From JBBQLG01 sp964251665 (GTDB lineage Bacteria; Bacteroidota; Bacteroidia; Cytophagales; Spirosomataceae), in the NCBI GenBank assembly GCA_964251665.1, contig CAXUKO010000015.1:62001-126000 (forward strand): a stretch of 64,000 nucleotides of DNA, written 5' to 3'. Both the position numbers and the translations under genes were made by a program. The stretch's first letter is position 1. Each line of letters starts with the position of its first letter. Below, one piece after another: positions 1 through 6,523 of the stretch. The notes beneath the pieces are model-generated. The model was not told the DNA's origin, did not search any database, and was given only the letters and a program-made list of their open reading frames with translations.

Positions 1-1059
1 TATCCGGTGGTGCTAACCGTGACGGACCCGGCCGGTAAACAGGGACGGGATACGCTGGCGATTAAAGTTGGCAATACGCTGCCCAGCGTAGCCATCGCCA
101 CCACGAGCAACAGCACGTTCTTCTTCCCCAATGAAACCCCGCTGGCTTACGCCGTTAAGGTACAGGATAAGGAAGATAAGGTGATCGACAAAAGCCGGGT
201 GAAAGTCGCGCTGAACTACATTCCCCGGGTAGCGGGTAACGAAGCGCAGATGGGGCACCAGCAGATTACGGCATCGTACAATCTGGGTAAAACCCTGATG
301 GCATCGAGCGATTGTAAAGCCTGTCACCAGATCAACGGCAAATCGGTTGGTCCCGCCTACGTAGAGGTGTCGAAACGGTACCGGGGCGACAAGACAGCCG
401 TGGCCAAACTGGCGAATAAAGTGATTACAGGCGGGAACGGAAACTGGGGTGAACACGCGATGAGTGCCCACCCGCAGCTCTCGCGGGAGGAAGCCACCGA
501 AATTGTGAAATACGTGCTGTCGCTGGCCGATGCACAGCCGGACGCACAACTGCCACAGCAAGGCACGCTCACGCTGAAAGACCATGTCGGCAAAGAGGAG
601 CGGGGCCGCTACGTGCTCACGGCTTCCTACACCGATAAGGGTGGTGCCATTACCCCCCTGACCAGTTCTGACGTTCTCGTTCTGCGTCCTGCCCGGATGC
701 GGGGTGCCGAAGCAAGTGAACTGCACGAGTTGGAACGGCAGGGTGGTCGGTTGGCTAAAATTCACGATCAGTCGTATTTCGTGTTCAAAAACATCGACCT
801 GACGGAGGTAAAGCAACTACAGTACCGCTATGCTTCGCTGGATCAGGAAGCCACGCTGGAGGTGCATACCGATTCGCCGACTGGCCCGGTCGTGAGCACG
901 GTGAACCTCAAACCAACGGGTGCCTGGGACAAATTCGCAGAACAGGCCGCACCTGTTACCAACCCCGGCGGTCGGCACGATCTGTACTATGTGTTTGTGA
1001 AGAAGGATAGCCCCACGGCTAATCTGGCTCTGCTCGACGGAGTTACGTTCCAGAAGTAA
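1..1059 (+). CDS. C-terminal part of a large PKD / cytochrome c / CBM6-type secreted protein (5' end outside window)
   Basis: The reading frame is open from base 1, so the gene starts upstream of the window. About 350 residues are visible. The first part is the end of a beta-sandwich like a PKD domain. Next comes a small class I cytochrome c domain with a haem motif CKACH (Cys codon at 313) and a Met-containing distal segment (EHAMSAHPQLS). After a linker, the last 130 residues resemble a family 6 carbohydrate-binding module. Bacteroidota often fuse ThuA or glucose/sorbosone dehydrogenase, PKD, cytochrome c and CBM6 domains into one extracytoplasmic protein, and this looks like the tail of such a protein. 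It would bind sugar polymers and pass electrons from a sugar dehydrogenase. The N-terminal catalytic part is inferred, not seen. Confidence 0.8.
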   Translation, partial: YPVVLTVTDPAGKQGRDTLAIKVGNTLPSVAIATTSNSTFFFPNETPLAYAVKVQDKEDKVIDKSRVKVALNYIPRVAGNEAQMGHQQITASYNLGKTLMASSDCKACHQINGKSVGPAYVEVSKRYRGDKTAVAKLANKVITGGNGNWGEHAMSAHPQLSREEATEIVKYVLSLADAQPDAQLPQQGTLTLKDHVGKEERGRYVLTASYTDKGGAITPLTSSDVLVLRPARMRGAEASELHELERQGGRLAKIHDQSYFVFKNIDLTEVKQLQYRYASLDQEATLEVHTDSPTGPVVSTVNLKPTGAWDKFAEQAAPVTNPGGRHDLYYVFVKKDSPTANLALLDGVTFQK

Positions 1060-1066
1060 GCGTTTT

Positions 1067-1149
1067 AACACGGAGAGAACAGAGTAATCCACAGAGATAA
1101 AGAGAGTAATCTCAATTTCCTCTGTGAATTGCTCTGTTCTCTCTGTGTT
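1067..1149. repeat. CACAGAG/CTCTGTG palindromic element, copy 1
   Basis: Two 30-base arms (1067-1096 and 1120-1149) are inverted copies with three mismatches, two of which are G-T wobbles. The arms are built from the short words AACACGGAGA, ACAGAG and CACAGAG. The 23-base loop separates them. It lies between the stop at 1059 and the next start at 1229, so it may act as a terminator, but related sequences at 35331 and 58887 show that it belongs to a dispersed family. Confidence 0.8.
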
Positions 1150-1228
1150 GAAGAACCTCTAAATCGACCCGCGTCCTAAAAATTTCTATCTTTAGCCATC
1201 TTCAAGCACCTCTTATGCTGACTGTTAT

Positions 1229-2668
1229 ATGAAAACTACCAAACGGACATTCTCTCCCGCCGAGGGCGCGTCGACTACACGGCGTTCGTTCCTGAAAACG
1301 CTGGGCCTTGCCGGTACAACGGTGGCTGCTGTACCAGCCGCGCTTACCGGTGCTGCAACGGCTCCCATAGCGGCTCCACAGTACCTGAACCTGATCAAAA
1401 GCCATTCGAGCACAGCGGCAAACGACAAAGTACGGATTGCCCTGATCGGTACTGGCGGCATGGGCATCGGCGATACGCAGACGGCTCTGATGGTCGATGG
1501 CATCGAAATGGTAGCCGCCTGTGATCTCTACGACGGCCGGTTGCGTCGTGCTAAAGAACTCTGGGGTGACGGTATTGCCACCACCCGCGACTACCGCGAA
1601 GTGCTGGACCGCAAAGATATAGACGCGGTAATTAACGCGACGACCGACCACTGGCACGAAAAAATCTCGTCGGAAGCGCTGCGCAAAGGTAAGCATGTGT
1701 ACTGCGAGAAGCCGATGGTGCAGAAGGTTGAGGATGGGCATACGCTCATTAAGGTGGCCAGGGAAACCGGCAAGGTTTTTCAGGTAGGCAGTCAGTTTGG
1801 CAGCTCGATTATTGTGGCCAAGGCGAAGGAACTGCTGAAAGCCGGTGAGATTGGCGAGATCGTTTTTGCCGAAGCGCAGTACGACCGGCACAATGCGATT
1901 GGGGCCTGGCAATACTCGATTCCGCCCGATGCATCGCCCCAAACCGTCGACTGGGACACGTACCTGGGCTCTGCCCCGAAACGCCCCTGGGACCCGCTCC
2001 GTTTTTTCCGCTGGCGCAACTATCAGGACTACGGCACCGGCATTGCGGGTGATTTATACGTCCACCTACTTACGACACTGCACACGATTACCGGCTCCAA
2101 AGGGCCAAACCGGGTGTATTCGAGCGGGGGCATCCGCTACTGGAAAGATGGCCGCGACGTGCCGGATATTCAGTTGAGCGTCTACGATTACCCGAAAACC
2201 GCTGAGCATCCCGAGTTTAACCTGACTACCCGCGCTAACTTCGTGGATGGCGGGGGTGGTGGCTACCTCGTTCGGTTGGTGGGTACCGAAGGTGATTTAT
2301 CGCTGGGTTGGGATAGCCTGACCCTCCGCCGGAACAAGTTCGCCAAAGCCCCGGGTATGTCGGTGGACAATTTCCCGAAAGATCAGAAGGAGTTGTTTAT
2401 TGCCGAATACAATAAACAGTACCCGCAGCATGCCGAGATGGAAGGGCCGAAGGAGATGAAGTATACGGTCCCTAAAGACTACAAAGGCGACCGATACGAG
2501 CACTTCGCCAACTTCTTCAGTTCTGTGCGTCAGAACACCCCGAATGTAGAAGATGCGACCTTCGGTTTACGCGCCTGCGGACCCACGCAGTGCGGCAACA
2601 TGAGTCTGGTCCAGAAAAAAGCTGTCAGCTGGGACCCAATCAACATGCGTATTATGCCGATTGTGTAA
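1229..2668 (+). CDS. Tat-exported Gfo/Idh/MocA family oxidoreductase
   Basis: The protein has 479 residues. It opens with a twin-arginine signal (TTRRSFLKTLGLAG) followed by an Ala-rich hydrophobic stretch, so it should be folded in the cytoplasm and exported by Tat. A Rossmann dinucleotide motif follows near residue 72 (IALIGTGGMGIGD), and the EKP motif typical of the family is present (YCEKPMVQ, about residue 160). The C-terminal half is the usual alpha/beta substrate domain. Members oxidise or reduce sugars and polyols with bound NAD(P), and secreted versions in Bacteroidota often act on glycans. The exact substrate cannot be read from the sequence. The gene stands alone, between a repeat element and a strong terminator. 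Confidence 0.9.
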   Translation: MKTTKRTFSPAEGASTTRRSFLKTLGLAGTTVAAVPAALTGAATAPIAAPQYLNLIKSHSSTAANDKVRIALIGTGGMGIGDTQTALMVDGIEMVAACDLYDGRLRRAKELWGDGIATTRDYREVLDRKDIDAVINATTDHWHEKISSEALRKGKHVYCEKPMVQKVEDGHTLIKVARETGKVFQVGSQFGSSIIVAKAKELLKAGEIGEIVFAEAQYDRHNAIGAWQYSIPPDASPQTVDWDTYLGSAPKRPWDPLRFFRWRNYQDYGTGIAGDLYVHLLTTLHTITGSKGPNRVYSSGGIRYWKDGRDVPDIQLSVYDYPKTAEHPEFNLTTRANFVDGGGGGYLVRLVGTEGDLSLGWDSLTLRRNKFAKAPGMSVDNFPKDQKELFIAEYNKQYPQHAEMEGPKEMKYTVPKDYKGDRYEHFANFFSSVRQNTPNVEDATFGLRACGPTQCGNMSLVQKKAVSWDPINMRIMPIV

Positions 2669-2691
2669 GGCTGTATGTTTAGAAATTAGCC

Positions 2692-2739
2692 GAACATAGA
2701 AAAGGCAACTCAACCAGTTGAGTTGCCTTTTCTATGTTC
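2692..2739 (+). terminator. Near-perfect 48-base palindrome, probable terminator
   Basis: The arms 2692-2714 and 2717-2739 are exact inverted copies, leaving only two central bases. The ends read GAACATAGAAAAGG and CCTTTTCTATGTTC. It begins 24 bases after the oxidoreductase stop codon. The A-rich and T-rich portions of the arms would give a stem with a T-rich 3' side, acting in either direction. Confidence 0.75.
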
Positions 2740-2950
2740 TTAACGGAGGCCGCCAATCCTGTTGAAATGTATCTGCCTATCTGGTTGCGTAGCTAAAGTA
2801 AATCATTTATGATTGTGAGATTATGGATTACCCGTACAGGCGCATCCGCAAAAGTAGAGTATTAGATACGCTAAATGTTTATCGTCTGACATTCAATTAA
2901 TTAGCGTTTAGTGATTTGTCGTACAATACTATGTTGGGTGCAAGTACATC

Positions 2951-3009
2951 AAATGCGTGAGTGCCAGCGTCCCGGCGACAGGCAGCGGGCCGCTGGCACT
3001 CACGCATTT
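2951..3009. repeat. Perfect 19-bp hairpin with motif loop
   Basis: The arms AAATGCGTGAGTGCCAGCG (2951-2969) and its exact complement (2991-3009) enclose a 21-base loop that begins TCCCGGCGACAGGCAGC. The 24-base word at 2970-2993 recurs at 4859-4882 with one difference. There is no T-run of a normal terminator beyond TTTT at 3007-3010. The repeated loop suggests a mobile or cassette-boundary sequence rather than a plain terminator. Confidence 0.7.
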
Positions 3010-3061
3010 TGCTCGTTCGGCGGGTTGATGCTGACATCGTGAACGCCCTAGGTGGGCAGCC

Positions 3062-3138
3062 TTGAGCTTCCATTTCCGGGTTTCTGTCGACAAAGTGAAC
3101 ATCCCCGTTAGGAAAGTTTGAGCTTCCATTTCCGGGTT
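3062..3138 (+). repeat. 21-base direct repeat, two copies 56 bases apart
   Basis: The word TTGAGCTTCCATTTCCGGGTT occurs at 3062-3082 and again at 3118-3138 (written here once; 21 bases shown as TTGAGCTTCC plus ATTTCCGGGTT). Both copies are followed by a similar tail ending GACAA. They lie just upstream of the AT-rich gene block. Confidence 0.75.
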
Positions 3139-3201
3139 GCAGCTGACAAGTCTACCCTGACAGTATTTTTTCAATTTAAACTAAAACGAAAATTTTACCA
3201 T

Positions 3202-3354
3202 ATGACATTTCTACTTTTTATTGTTGCATATGTAATCATCGGGAGCGTATGCTTGGCCGTTGAGACGAGTAAACCTCCTATGAATCAAGGATTACTTTCG
3301 AGAAAAAACAAAGCTGCGTTTGTCTTAATATGGCCTATATGGCTACTTAGATGA
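3202..3354 (+). CDS. Small hypothetical membrane protein
   Basis: This predicted 50-residue protein starts at the ATG at 3202. It has a hydrophobic N-terminal segment (LLFIVAYVIIGSVCLA), a short polar loop, and a second hydrophobic end (AAFVLIWPIWLLR). It would span the inner membrane once or twice. The reading frame continues upstream of 3202 without a stop but that part is lysine-rich and crosses the direct repeat, so the internal start is preferred. No family is recognised. It is one of four consecutive AT-rich genes of unknown role. Confidence 0.45.
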   Translation: MTFLLFIVAYVIIGSVCLAVETSKPPMNQGLLSRKNKAAFVLIWPIWLLR

Positions 3355-3425
3355 TTTTTTCATATTTAATACACTCTGCACGGCTATCGGTTTGCAAGAA
3401 CAATAAATAACAATCCACCTTCAGT

Positions 3426-4055
3426 ATGATTCAAAAAACCTTACAAATTATTTTGCAGATTAGCCTTTATTCAGTTGTGGTGTCATGCGCTCCGAAAAGC
3501 GAGAGTACTGCACAAGTGTCACAGATTATTGAGGACTCAACTACTACGTCAACGTTGACAAATTCTGCTGATGTAATATCAGATACTGTAGAGAGTGCTG
3601 CAAGCCGATTAGAATCGGCTACTACTACGAGTGAATTATTAAGCTTTATCCAAGATTTTATTAGAGCCGAATTTTCAAGGTCAAGGCAGGATTTGATAGA
3701 CCAAAATACTGAAAACGGATATACCGTTTCAGAGGTTAGGCAGAGTGGACGGTCTTCAAGTTTTGAGCTTGACTTTAAAGAATTTCAGGCTTCACAAATT
3801 TTCATGTGTACGCCCGATATGGGAGAGACTACAATCTCATTCATCGGGGAGCCAACGGTTGTTAAAAACTTCTTTGACCAAGCTAAATTGTCTCAAAGTT
3901 GGGATAGAAAGGATACTTCCAAGTCGGGTGAGGGATTGGAAAAAAGGGAACGGTGGAAAGGTAAGCCTATTGTTACTCATATTACAATGACTTACACTGA
4001 AAACGGCAACGAAGCTACCTTTCTGACAAGGAGGCAGTTAATTATTGAAAATTAA
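3426..4055 (+). CDS. Hypothetical lipoprotein
   Basis: The protein has 209 residues. The N-terminus is a lipoprotein signal: hydrophobic stretch IILQISLYSVVVSC with the lipobox cysteine near residue 21. A Ser/Thr-rich linker follows (residues 25-65), then a globular part with no recognised motif. Residues 90-200 mix beta strands and charged segments. It probably sits on a membrane facing the periplasm. Base composition is much AT-richer than the metabolic genes on either side, which suggests recent acquisition. No function can be assigned. Confidence 0.7.
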   Translation: MIQKTLQIILQISLYSVVVSCAPKSESTAQVSQIIEDSTTTSTLTNSADVISDTVESAASRLESATTTSELLSFIQDFIRAEFSRSRQDLIDQNTENGYTVSEVRQSGRSSSFELDFKEFQASQIFMCTPDMGETTISFIGEPTVVKNFFDQAKLSQSWDRKDTSKSGEGLEKRERWKGKPIVTHITMTYTENGNEATFLTRRQLIIEN

Positions 4056-4144
4056 TTTGTTGGCTTTTGCACAGTTAGTTGCCTCTACAACAAGCCAAGT
4101 GCTCGATTTGAAAGTATAGAATTCATGTTTAACTACCTAAGCCA

Positions 4145-4564
4145 ATGTTCTGGACGTTTGTAATCATAGTTGTAGTATTCGTTTTACTTCGCTTTTTCAT
4201 GTCGTTGAATCAAGACAGCGAGGACTTACAAGGAAAAACTCTCGCTGAAAAGTTTAACGTAGTTGCTAATATGATTAATGAAGCTGATTTCAATGGCACC
4301 GGTTCAGTAACAGAGCTTGATAAAAGAGAATTTAATCTTTACGAAGATGGGCAGAACCAAATTATTAAATTTCATTATAGCAGTGGCCACTTAACCATTA
4401 CATGGAAATACAAGTATTACCAGAAAGAGATAGTCCATGAAAAACAATTCGACAATGTCAGAAATATCAGTTTATTCGACCAGCAGAAGATAGCTCAACA
4501 GATGATTAGCGAAATGACAGTTGTTGTTCAAAGGCACAAAAATGATGTGCTTGGAGGTATTTAA
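4145..4564 (+). CDS. Hypothetical protein with N-terminal membrane anchor
   Basis: The protein has 139 residues. Residues 2-20 (FWTFVIIVVVFVLLRFF) form one membrane anchor, and the rest is a soluble domain with alternating charged and hydrophobic residues (for example HLTITWKYKYYQKE). It follows the lipoprotein gene by 89 bases, in the same direction and with the same AT-rich composition. No family is recognised. Confidence 0.65.
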   Translation: MFWTFVIIVVVFVLLRFFMSLNQDSEDLQGKTLAEKFNVVANMINEADFNGTGSVTELDKREFNLYEDGQNQIIKFHYSSGHLTITWKYKYYQKEIVHEKQFDNVRNISLFDQQKIAQQMISEMTVVVQRHKNDVLGGI

Positions 4565-4579
4565 CAGATAAATAATCAC

Positions 4580-4612
4580 ATGGGTTTCTTTGATAAATTG
4601 TTCGGAAGATGA
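4580..4612 (+). CDS. Ten-residue leader frame MGFFDKLFGR overlapping the next gene
   Basis: The ATG at 4580 opens a frame encoding MGFFDKLFGR and stops at 4610-4612, where TGA overlaps the next ATG (ATGA, 4609-4612). The peptide matches the amphipathic N-terminus seen in many bacterial proteins that begin MGFFDKLFG. Either it is a translational coupling leader for the TPR-like gene, or a one-base deletion has split a single gene whose N-terminus this was. Confidence 0.4.
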   Translation: MGFFDKLFGR

Positions 4613-4791
4613 GCCAGGAGGAGCTGGAAGCTTTGTCAGCTCAACACGTAATGAATGCTATAGCTGTGCTAATGGAAGGAAAACCAAAGGAAGCACTTGT
4701 ACATATTGATAAAGCACTTTCGGTAAACCCTAGCAATACTTCAGCCTCAGACTTCAGGAAAAGCCTTTGTGATCAATGGGGGCTAAAATAA
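4609..4791 (+). CDS. Small TPR-like protein
   Basis: The predicted 60-residue protein is helical. Residues 10-45 fit one tetratricopeptide repeat (VLMEGKPKEALVHIDKALSV, with the usual small residue and Ala pattern). Such repeats mediate protein contacts. The start overlaps the stop of the ten-residue frame at 4580, so the gene may really begin at 4580 with a frameshift. AT-rich composition matches the three genes before it. Confidence 0.5.
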   Translation: MSQEELEALSAQHVMNAIAVLMEGKPKEALVHIDKALSVNPSNTSASDFRKSLCDQWGLK

Positions 4792-4858
4792 AGATTGAGG
4801 TACTTAAAAGTGGTTCTGTTCTAAATAGGTTAGTTCGTGCGCTTCGCGTTGCCATCCT

Positions 4859-4882
4859 TCCCGGCGACAGGCAGCAGGCCGC
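4859..4882 (+). repeat. Second copy of the 24-base TCCCGGCGACAGGCAGC motif
   Basis: The 24 bases starting TCCCGGCGACAGGCAGC and ending GGCCGC match 2970-2993 in the same orientation with a single G/A change. Together the two copies bracket about 1.9 kb of AT-rich genes. Here the motif is also flanked by short complementary bases (TCGCG at the left, CGCGA at the right), though the stem is weaker than in the first copy. Confidence 0.7.
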
Positions 4883-4898
4883 GAGGTCAACACGGACA

Positions 4899-4962
4899 GC
4901 CCAACCATCCGTGTGTGTAAATGTCTCCCTACGGTCGTCATCAGCACACGGGGGCGTTGGGC
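4899..4962 (+). other. Possible attC-like recombination site
   Basis: GCCCAAC at 4899-4905 fits the integron R'' consensus RYYYAAC, and GTTGGGC at 4956-4962 fits the R' consensus GTTRRRY; the two are exact complements. Inside them CCGTGTG (4909-4915) and CACACGG (4945-4951) pair as an L''/L' stem would, with spacers of three and four bases. The total length of 64 bases is in the range of known attC sites. No integrase gene is in the window, so this is a structural resemblance only. Confidence 0.35.
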
Positions 4963-5152
4963 GAACTGAATACAATGTGCTTGTATACCCGGTTTCGGTC
5001 AACGGCAGCACGTTTCGAAAGGCTTTGGCGCGTGCAGCTTATCTTTTGGACTACAGAAAAATGCCCCAGCTCAGTAAATTTGCGTTCCCCTTTCTAAGCC
5101 TCGGCTGACAGCTCAAAGCTTGCGTTTAATCCATCCGTTATCTGACAAACTG

Positions 5153-5731
5153 ATGAATCCTAAGGTTGATTGGTACTTCAATAAAGCCGAAAAGTGGCAG
5201 AAAGAAATAGAGCAGTTGAGACTGGTTGTTCTTGACTGTCTGCTTACTGAGGAGTTGAAGTGGGGCGTCCCCTGCTACACGTTTCAGAACAATAACATAC
5301 TTTTGATTCACACGTTTAAAGACTATTGCGCGCTTCTGTTTTTCAAAGGCGCCCTATTAACGGATACACAGGGTATCCTGGTCCAACAAACGGAAAACGT
5401 GCAGGCGACGCGTCAGCTTCGTTTTACCAGTCTTGAGGAAATCGTTGAGATGGAGCCACTCGTAAAAGCGTACATTTACGAAGCCATTGAAGTCGAAAAA
5501 CTTGGGTTGACCGTAAATTTTAAAAAGACTACGGAATTCACTATCCCCGAAGAGTTTCAAAAGAAATTAGCTGACGCTCCTGCTTTAAAAACTGCTTTCG
5601 ATGCGTTAACACCGGGGCGGCAAAGAGCTTATATTCTTTATTTCTCCGCCCCTAAGCAATCCAAAACCCGCGAGTCACGGGTTGAAAAAAGTATTCCTCA
5701 AATTCTTAGTGGAAAAGGGCTAAATGAGTAG
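5153..5731 (+). CDS. YdeI/OmpD-associated family protein (DUF1801-type)
   Basis: The protein has 192 residues from the ATG at 5153; an upstream TTG would add 11 residues with no support. The N-terminal domain (about 1-120) resembles the DUF1801 fold (MNPKVDWYFNKAEKWQKEIEQ cut short here, then EELKWGVPCYTF). The C-terminal part has the YdeI signature: a helix region ending in RAYILYFSAPKQSKTRESR and GKGL near the end. The family is widespread and has been linked to resistance to some peptides and to cell-envelope traits, but its biochemical role is not established. Confidence 0.8.
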   Translation: MNPKVDWYFNKAEKWQKEIEQLRLVVLDCLLTEELKWGVPCYTFQNNNILLIHTFKDYCALLFFKGALLTDTQGILVQQTENVQATRQLRFTSLEEIVEMEPLVKAYIYEAIEVEKLGLTVNFKKTTEFTIPEEFQKKLADAPALKTAFDALTPGRQRAYILYFSAPKQSKTRESRVEKSIPQILSGKGLNE

Positions 5732-5825
5732 CGTAGCAGACCCGGACTTCGGATTGATATTAATTCCGGATGGGCTGTTAATAACTGATCAGTTGCTTTT
5801 TGCTCAAAACAAGCACACCTGAATC

Positions 5826-6020
5826 CTAAGCGGCATACAGTAAAGCTGCCTGAATGTCAGCTTCTTCCAGATAGGGGTAGTCCGTCAAAATCTCCTCATT
5901 AGTCATCCCAGCAGCTAACAACTCCAGCAGTTGTGCCACTGTAAACCGCATATTTCGCAGCGTGGGCTTACCCTGACTGACAGCGGGATTCAAGGTTACA
6001 CGAGCAAGAAGGTTCTCCAT
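5826..6020 (-). CDS. DUF433 domain protein, orphan antitoxin-like
   Basis: The protein has 64 residues. It carries the DUF433 pattern: NPAVSQGKPTLRNMRFTV near the start, then VAQLLELLAAGMTNEEIL and YPYLEEADIQAALLYA. This is a small helix-turn-helix-like domain that usually lies just before a PIN-like DUF5615 gene, and the pair is thought to act as a toxin-antitoxin module. Here no DUF5615 gene follows: the 94 bases downstream to the YdeI gene are too short and show no such motif. It could be a remnant or work alone. Confidence 0.8.
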   Translation of the reverse strand: MENLLARVTLNPAVSQGKPTLRNMRFTVAQLLELLAAGMTNEEILTDYPYLEEADIQAALLYAA

Positions 6021-6144
6021 GATAAGTGGCTGTTTTGACGAAGCTACAACTTTTTGCTTTCCGCTCGGTATGGATTGTGTGATGTCAAGCAGTAATCGAC
6101 AGACAGCCGGCTCTGATTTCTTTCAGAATTGTTGCCAGTCGGTG

Positions 6145-6165
6145 TTAAACGTTGCGGCCGTTATG
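6145..6165. repeat. 21-bp direct repeat, left copy
   Basis: TTAAACGTTGCGGCCGTTATG, split here as TTAAACGTTGCG and GCCGTTATG, occurs at 6145-6165 and again without change at 7154-7174. The copies bracket the HEPN gene pair. The stop codon of the 6161-6523 gene lies inside this copy. Confidence 0.85.
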
Positions 6166-6523
6166 CAATAGCTCTCGTTTGTGTCAATCGAAGCGGAGCC
6201 TCGCAGTAGCCGTAGTAAGAATCATCAAAGTTACACCCTGCGTGCCGCTCATACTCCTCAACCGAATTATACACACGGACTCGGTCAATAGGCTTACGCT
6301 GTTCAGGGGTTAGTCTGGAAAATAAAACATCAATGATTGTGTCGGCCTTGTCGTTGCAGTTGAATGAGCTTTGTAAAGAGGGAGCGCTAACGCCTAAAAT
6401 GTATGCGTGCTCAATCATCCCCTGGTAGGCAGGGGCTAAACCAAAACGATCAACGACAAGACCGCTACTGCGTTCAGCCTCAAACGCTTGCTCTAAATTG
6501 TTTAATAGTGTTTGAATATCCAT
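6161..6523 (-). CDS. Hypothetical protein partnered with a HEPN protein
   Basis: The predicted 120-residue protein is acidic and helical at the start (LLNNLEQAFEAERSSG). The end is rich in Tyr, Cys and Asp (CNFDDSYYGYCEAP). No family is recognised. The gene overlaps the upstream HEPN gene by 22 bases on the same strand, so the two are probably translated together. The place where a nucleotidyltransferase would sit in a HEPN-MNT pair is taken by this unrelated protein. Its stop codon lies in the 21-bp repeat. Confidence 0.6.
   Translation of the reverse strand: MDIQTLLNNLEQAFEAERSSGLVVDRFGLAPAYQGMIEHAYILGVSAPSLQSSFNCNDKADTIIDVLFSRLTPEQRKPIDRVRVYNSVEEYERHAGCNFDDSYYGYCEAPLRLTQTRAIA

Larger units (their letters stand above)
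2740..3201. other. AT-rich intergenic region with a hairpin and a direct repeat
   Basis: No gene was found here. The first 200 bases are AT-rich and unstructured. The rest holds the hairpin at 2951-3009 and the 21-base direct repeat at 3062 and 3118. Base composition changes here from GC-richer upstream genes to the AT-rich unknown genes that follow, which marks the left edge of a variable region. Confidence 0.6.
4792..5152. other. Non-coding 360-base segment with repeat motif and attC-like site
   Basis: An open frame crosses this segment but overlaps the preceding gene and looks unlike a protein, so it is treated as non-coding. The segment holds the second copy of the 24-base motif (4859-4882) and the attC-like fold (4899-4962), and it is GC-richer than the genes to its left. 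The rest shows no clear structure. Confidence 0.5.

Noticed and set aside
13..816. Long minus-strand frame opposite the cytochrome c protein
   Set aside because: It mirrors a clear coding region and has no domain or signal; long shadow frames are common in GC-rich DNA.
4776..5108. 110-residue frame covering the gap after the TPR-like gene
   Set aside because: It overlaps the end of the preceding gene, runs through the 24-base motif and the attC-like palindrome, and has an Arg/Ser composition with no protein-like pattern.
5732..5825. DUF5615 toxin partner for DUF433
   Set aside because: The space is 94 bases and no frame shows the expected DEN-type start.
6145..6165. 21-bp repeats as classical attC sites
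   Set aside because: They contain GTTATG, but no complementary R'' or inner stem was found 60-150 bases away, so they are described only as direct repeats.
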